A DNA stretch of 44,791 nucleotides from a virus. The position numbers and the translations under genes were made by a program. The notes beneath the pieces were generated by a model. It did not search any database. It was given only the letters and a program-made list of their open reading frames with translations, and was not told the origin of the DNA. The stretch lies in the IMG/VR virus record IMGVR_UViG_3300031722_000058, positions 1 to 44,791 of that record; one strand, 5' to 3'. Positions 36,701 through 42,700 of this stretch are shown piece by piece; positions within the stretch are counted from its first letter, which is position 1, and every line of letters begins with the position of its first letter.

Positions 36701-39700
36701 TATTCTGATAAAAATATTAGAATGATTGTGCAGACTATGCTTCCATCATATGATATGATGAATGACTCATTTGAAAAAGAAGTGGGTGCCGGTGAACGTT
36801 TTGATTGGGATGGTTATTCTTCTGAACAGAATGTTTCCGATATACAAAAACTATATCTTAGTTCTATACCACTTATCAATACAAATGGTAGTGCTGTATT
36901 TGATGCCCGCGGAAAAGTAAAGTTCTTAGATCAGAAACAAGTTCATTCATTGATGATAGACCTTGGTATGCGAGTAAGTCAAATGGATGGTGTTACTGAT
37001 AAAGTATCTGCATTAAAATCTATTATGGAAGGATTCATTGATAATTCTGAAATTGATGAATCAAACAGATATTTGAATCCGGCAGCCGAAGTAATTCATA
37101 GCATGTACAACTACATGTTTGAAGCAAAAGGTAAAGGAACTGATTTCTCACTTGACTATTCTAATCATTATATCTCAGAAGAAAACTATGATGGTCGTTA
37201 TAAAGGACTACTTGAACGTTCTTATCAAAATGAACAAGAATGGAAACAAGAAGTAGGAGCGCAGAACTCTGATGCTACATGGTCATGGGATGCTAAACAA
37301 GAAGATCAAAAACGTAAGATAGAACAGGCTAAAGACCTTTTAAATTCATTGGTAAGTGTATATACTTCTTTCAATGTAAAAGACCAGGTTAAGTTCACTT
37401 ACTATGATGATACTATGAAGTCTACTCATTACTATAAAGACTTTTGGAGAGGTACCGCCGAAGAGATTAAACGTATTCAAGGATATAAGATTTTGAATGG
37501 TGAGTTGAACACAAATTCAATATCATTCTTTAAAGAAAATATGTCTATTGACTATACTGATATTAAGGTAAGCCGGTATAATAATGTTACTAATAAAACT
37601 AGTTTCTTAAAATACGAAAATGGTAGATTCAAATTTGCAAATAAAGAAGGTGTTATTGCTACATCTAAAAAGTTTGGTAATACTACTATGTCACCTTTCT
37701 CTACTGATATGCTTAATACCAAAGGAGAATACGCGCATATAGTAGACATCTTTAATCGTATCAAAGGACAGTTTGCATTAAAAGGTGTTACTCCGGCCAT
37801 GTTCAAGAGTCTTATGGTTGCTAATAGTTGGTCAGAGGTTACTGATAATATGAAAACTATTAATAAGATTGGATATGTAAGTAATTTCAATTCTGAGATA
37901 CAAGCCAATTATGCTACTCCATCAGATTTTATGGCTGATTATTTAGGTGCCATGATTACATTGTATAATCAATATTCTAAAAACTATACAGAAGAAACTT
38001 TAAAAGCTAATGAGGACATTAATAAACCGGCTAAGAAAGTTATCATACAACGTAACCTATTAAATCATATTCGATATAATACAAAAGAAAGTTTATCACC
38101 ATTGACACGCATCCAGAGTATTACCGGAAGTGATATAGTTCTTGGCTTCCTAAATAGAACAACACCAAAGAACCTTATTACTTTTGAAGTACAACCTGAC
38201 ATTGTAGAAAATGAAGAGATAACTAATGATGTATCTTCTATGAGATATGTTACTCCGGAAGATATGTTTGTATCATCAAATATGATTGCTTCTATACAGC
38301 AGAAACTAGGTGGACAAACAAATGATACCCATCGTTACACAGCTAAGGGTACAGCCACTTATTCAGTTGCTTTAAAGACTACACTCAATGAAGAGTTTGA
38401 TGCCTTTAAACAAGACCCTACAGATACAACTAAGATTACTGGCTTTATAGAAAGTATCGGAGAAAACCGTTCACTTGGATTTACTTCTATTGGAAAAACA
38501 AAAATTGATACTTCTGACTTCATTGACACGAGTATCAACATGTTTATGCAAGAAATGGTAAAATCAAAAGCTCGGCCGGTTATTTATGTTCCTACTACAA
38601 CAGTATCGGATACTGGTAAAATAATCTTTGCCAAAGTAGAGTCAACACTTATCAATACCGATAATGGTTTTAATATTGATTATTCAGTTGCCGGAACAGA
38701 AGTATTACGTGAATACGATAAAATCAAAAAACGTATTAATACTTCACGTTCAAATCTGAACAACGCACTTATGGAGATAAACAAATCATTATCTACCAAA
38801 ACGAAGTTCTTGAATGCACCGGCAGAAAATAATGAAGCTCATTTTACCAAAGGATTACGTAAACAGATGATTGATGTTTCCAAAGAAGCTCAAGCAAATG
38901 GTACTTTTGACCAATTACGTAATATGTTTGATGCAACTTCTCTTACTAAAGATTTAAGCGGTAAAGGAAGTTATGAACTTTCTTATGAAACAGTTGATGG
39001 TATTGATGTCATTATACCAGGTAATGCAGTAACCGGTAAAATAGATCAATTCAATATGATTAATAAACAATCAAAAATTGAAAAGATTAGAAGTCTTACT
39101 AATGATGTAAAGAGTGGAAAAGTAGAAAGTCTTCCTAAATTGGAAAGAGCTATCATGCGGTTATTTGAAAATGACTTTGCTAAGTTTACTGATATGATTG
39201 CGAACTATGGTTTTAAACCGGTTCAGTCAATGAATAATCTTACCAAAAATACTATTGGTGATAAAAACCCAACAAATACTACTGATAAGAATCCGTATTA
39301 TCAACAACTTGAAAAATCAGAGATACGTTTTAATCAACCTATGTTTGGTTTCTATATGGCTACTATGTTTGCCAATAATCATATTGATGATTTTTCATTG
39401 AATCCATTCTCTTTCAAGAACTATCTTGATAAGGTAAAACGTAATGGTCCTATTCATACACCGGCACAAAGTGTACTTACCCAAGGAACGAAAGAAGTTG
39501 TACAGAATAATGTAAGATATCAATTACATACACCTACATTGACTACAGAAAGTCCTATTGTATTCTATAGGGATAATATGGTTGATGGTGGTAATACTTA
39601 TCAAGAAATTGATGGTCAAAAAGTATTGGCAAATAATGGTAATATGATGAAACCGGAAGATGGTCAGATAACTATTAATCCATTCCATTACTTGCAGACC

Positions 39701-42700
39701 TTAAACTCTATTGGTGGTACTAAAACAGTAATTGGTAATGCTTCCATGTATAAAGGTCTTACTAACTTTCGAAGAGCTGATGGTACTTACTCACAGATTA
39801 AACGTGGGGATAAAGTCATTACTGGTTTTGATATGCAACATACCTACTACCGAAATATGTTTATGCGTATGCTTGCTGAAACAGATCGTCAGTTAGTTGC
39901 TAGGGTTGGTGAAGAATCATTTAATGAAAACAAACTTTCATTTACTGATAAGTTCAAAGAATTGTATGATGATAAAAACAATCAAAAAGAGTTTAATGAC
40001 ATCATTGTAGATATGATGAACTGGATAGATAACCAACAATACTATCAAGATAGAATAACTATTAATCCTGATGGTATAGAACGTGCCGGACACATGTACA
40101 ATAGCATTGTGGCTTTCATGGCGCCAGTATCTACACAGAAAGGTTCAGTTACCTCAGTCAATACTTACGATGCCTTAAATGACGTTGATTACAGTCAGCC
40201 ATTAAACATGGATGTTGTGGATAATACCAAGACTAAGATAGTAATGAATCCATCACAAGATACTGATATCAATGCAAAACTGCAGGCAGCACCATCACAA
40301 CAAGATGCTACCGGTTTAGGTGTTAGTAATAATCCTGAGATATCAAGTCTTTACAGTGCTTATATGGAGAACAAACAAGGACTTCAAACAGCATTACGTA
40401 AAGAACTTGAAGAATCAATATCTAAGTATGGAGAAGTAGAAGCTGCAAAACAATTCAAAAATATTGATTGGTCTAAGTATGATGTTTCTACACTTACCGA
40501 ACAACAAAAATCAGAAATTGATCCAGCAATAAAACAATTGATGGACTTTATGCGTGATCGTGTAGTAAATAGCTTGCGTACTTCTGGACAAGATATGGCA
40601 TTCATTGAATTATTCAGTGATATGGATGTTTCTATGCAATTGCCTATGATGCGTTCTAAAGTACTACAGTCATACCGTAACATGGCCAATCAATCTATTC
40701 AAGCAAGAACAAAAGGTATTCGTCTTACACAAACTGTTGGAGAGTACTTAGAAGAGTTTGTACGTGATGGTAAGATATATTCTCGTAATGATGCTATTAA
40801 TGAATTAAGACCCGGTACAAATTATCGTGACTATTCATTTGATGAATATAATAGTGATGCTATGAATCAAGAACTCGCTGCTGCAGGATTTACTATGCAA
40901 CGATTACAAGATATGAATATCGTAAATGGTAAAACTACTGTTGGTCATATCTCCATGCCAAATGTATATGCTAAAGTATATGGTCATAGAAGTAATGAAT
41001 CATTGATAGACATTCAACATATCAATTTGGGTACTGAAAGAATTGCATTGGACAGTTCTAATTTATATGATAAATTAATGGCCGGTCTATCTGAGGATGC
41101 TGATATGTCATTGAATCAATGGAGTGCATTTGTAGACTCACCAATGATACGTAAAGCTATCAAAAACTTGAAAATAGAAACGTATGTTGATGAACTTATA
41201 AATCCTTCTGTTGATAATGATGGAAAGCGTTTTATCAGTAAACGTATTGCTAACTTGATTGATAGTACTAGAGAAATGACTACTGAGGAATTACAATCAG
41301 AAGTAAATGCTACTAATGAATCAATCTTAGAAGCTATCAATTCAATGGAACTGCAATCTACTGACCTGGCTAATCCAGACAAAGTAATTGCTGCATTAAT
41401 GGGTAGTGGTGAAATACTCGAACAAATTCTTACTGAAGCACAACAATTATTGAAAGATTTTGAAGAATCAAATACTTCATTCTTATCACGTGTTCCGGCA
41501 ACGTTCTTAGGATCGGGTGGTGTGTTCAAAACAGCAATGTTTCATAATGGTGGTAACGTGGTTTATATCCCAACGGGTATGACATTACGTAATGACTCCG
41601 ATTATGATATTGATGCATTGACAATGTATTCTAATTCTCTTGATTCTAAAGGCCATATTATTCAAAAAGGTGCAGATGGTCATAGAAACAAAATGAATGC
41701 CTTACGTAACACTATTACGCTTCATAGTGGCAATCAAGAGTCTTTATTCCTTACCTCTTCATTAGATAAGATTAATGAAGTGATGAAACAGAAAGAAAAA
41801 TTAGTAGATAATTTACAGAACAACTCTATTCGTTCTATCTATGAATCGTATTCAAGAAATAAAGCCGGTGCTGATGCTATTGGTATTCTTGCTAATTCAT
41901 TGACAGTATCGTCCATTATTATTTCAAGCTCAGTAAATAAGTTTGTAGAAACTGGTACCCATTCTGGAATACAAAACTTTATCAATGAGAATGCACCTAA
42001 AGGTAAAATCAAGACCGGTCTGAATGGTTTTGTTATTGAACTAGGAACATGGGGACAAGGAGCATTGGATAATGCCAAGAACAATACATTCGCGAACTAC
42101 GCAATTAGTCCGGTTGGTATCAATATTCTTGCAGTACTGAAATTGAATGGTATGAATAATAGTGAAGTGTATGATTTCTTTAATAACAAGAATATACGTA
42201 ATCTATTCCATACTTACTCTGGTAAGACTTCTATAATGACTAAGAGTGCTGACTTCAATCTTTGGAAGATGGCCTCAACAGAAGTGGATAAAATAGCTTC
42301 TCGTATTGAACATTTCAATAATACCAATGTATCTCAATGGTTAGAATCAAAAGGACTATCATGGAAAAGTAATGTTCATGATACAGAAAAGTATTCATTA
42401 GAACTTGAAACAACTGATGTATTATTACAACAGTCTATTGATGATCTTCTAATGAAAGAACTTACTTCATATTATAAAAACAATAAAGAAGCATTCAAAA
42501 ATAGTCCTTATGACTTTACTGGATCAGATAAAGAACAATTACTTCAACAATGGAAAAAAGATAATGGATTTGATGATGAAAACCTATTTACTTATAAGAA
42601 CAATAAAATTGTTTTTGATAAAACTGATGTATCGAATTTTGATATTAAAGACTTGGATAGCATTTCTACAGAAGTTGCTAATGAATTAAAACTAATGGTG

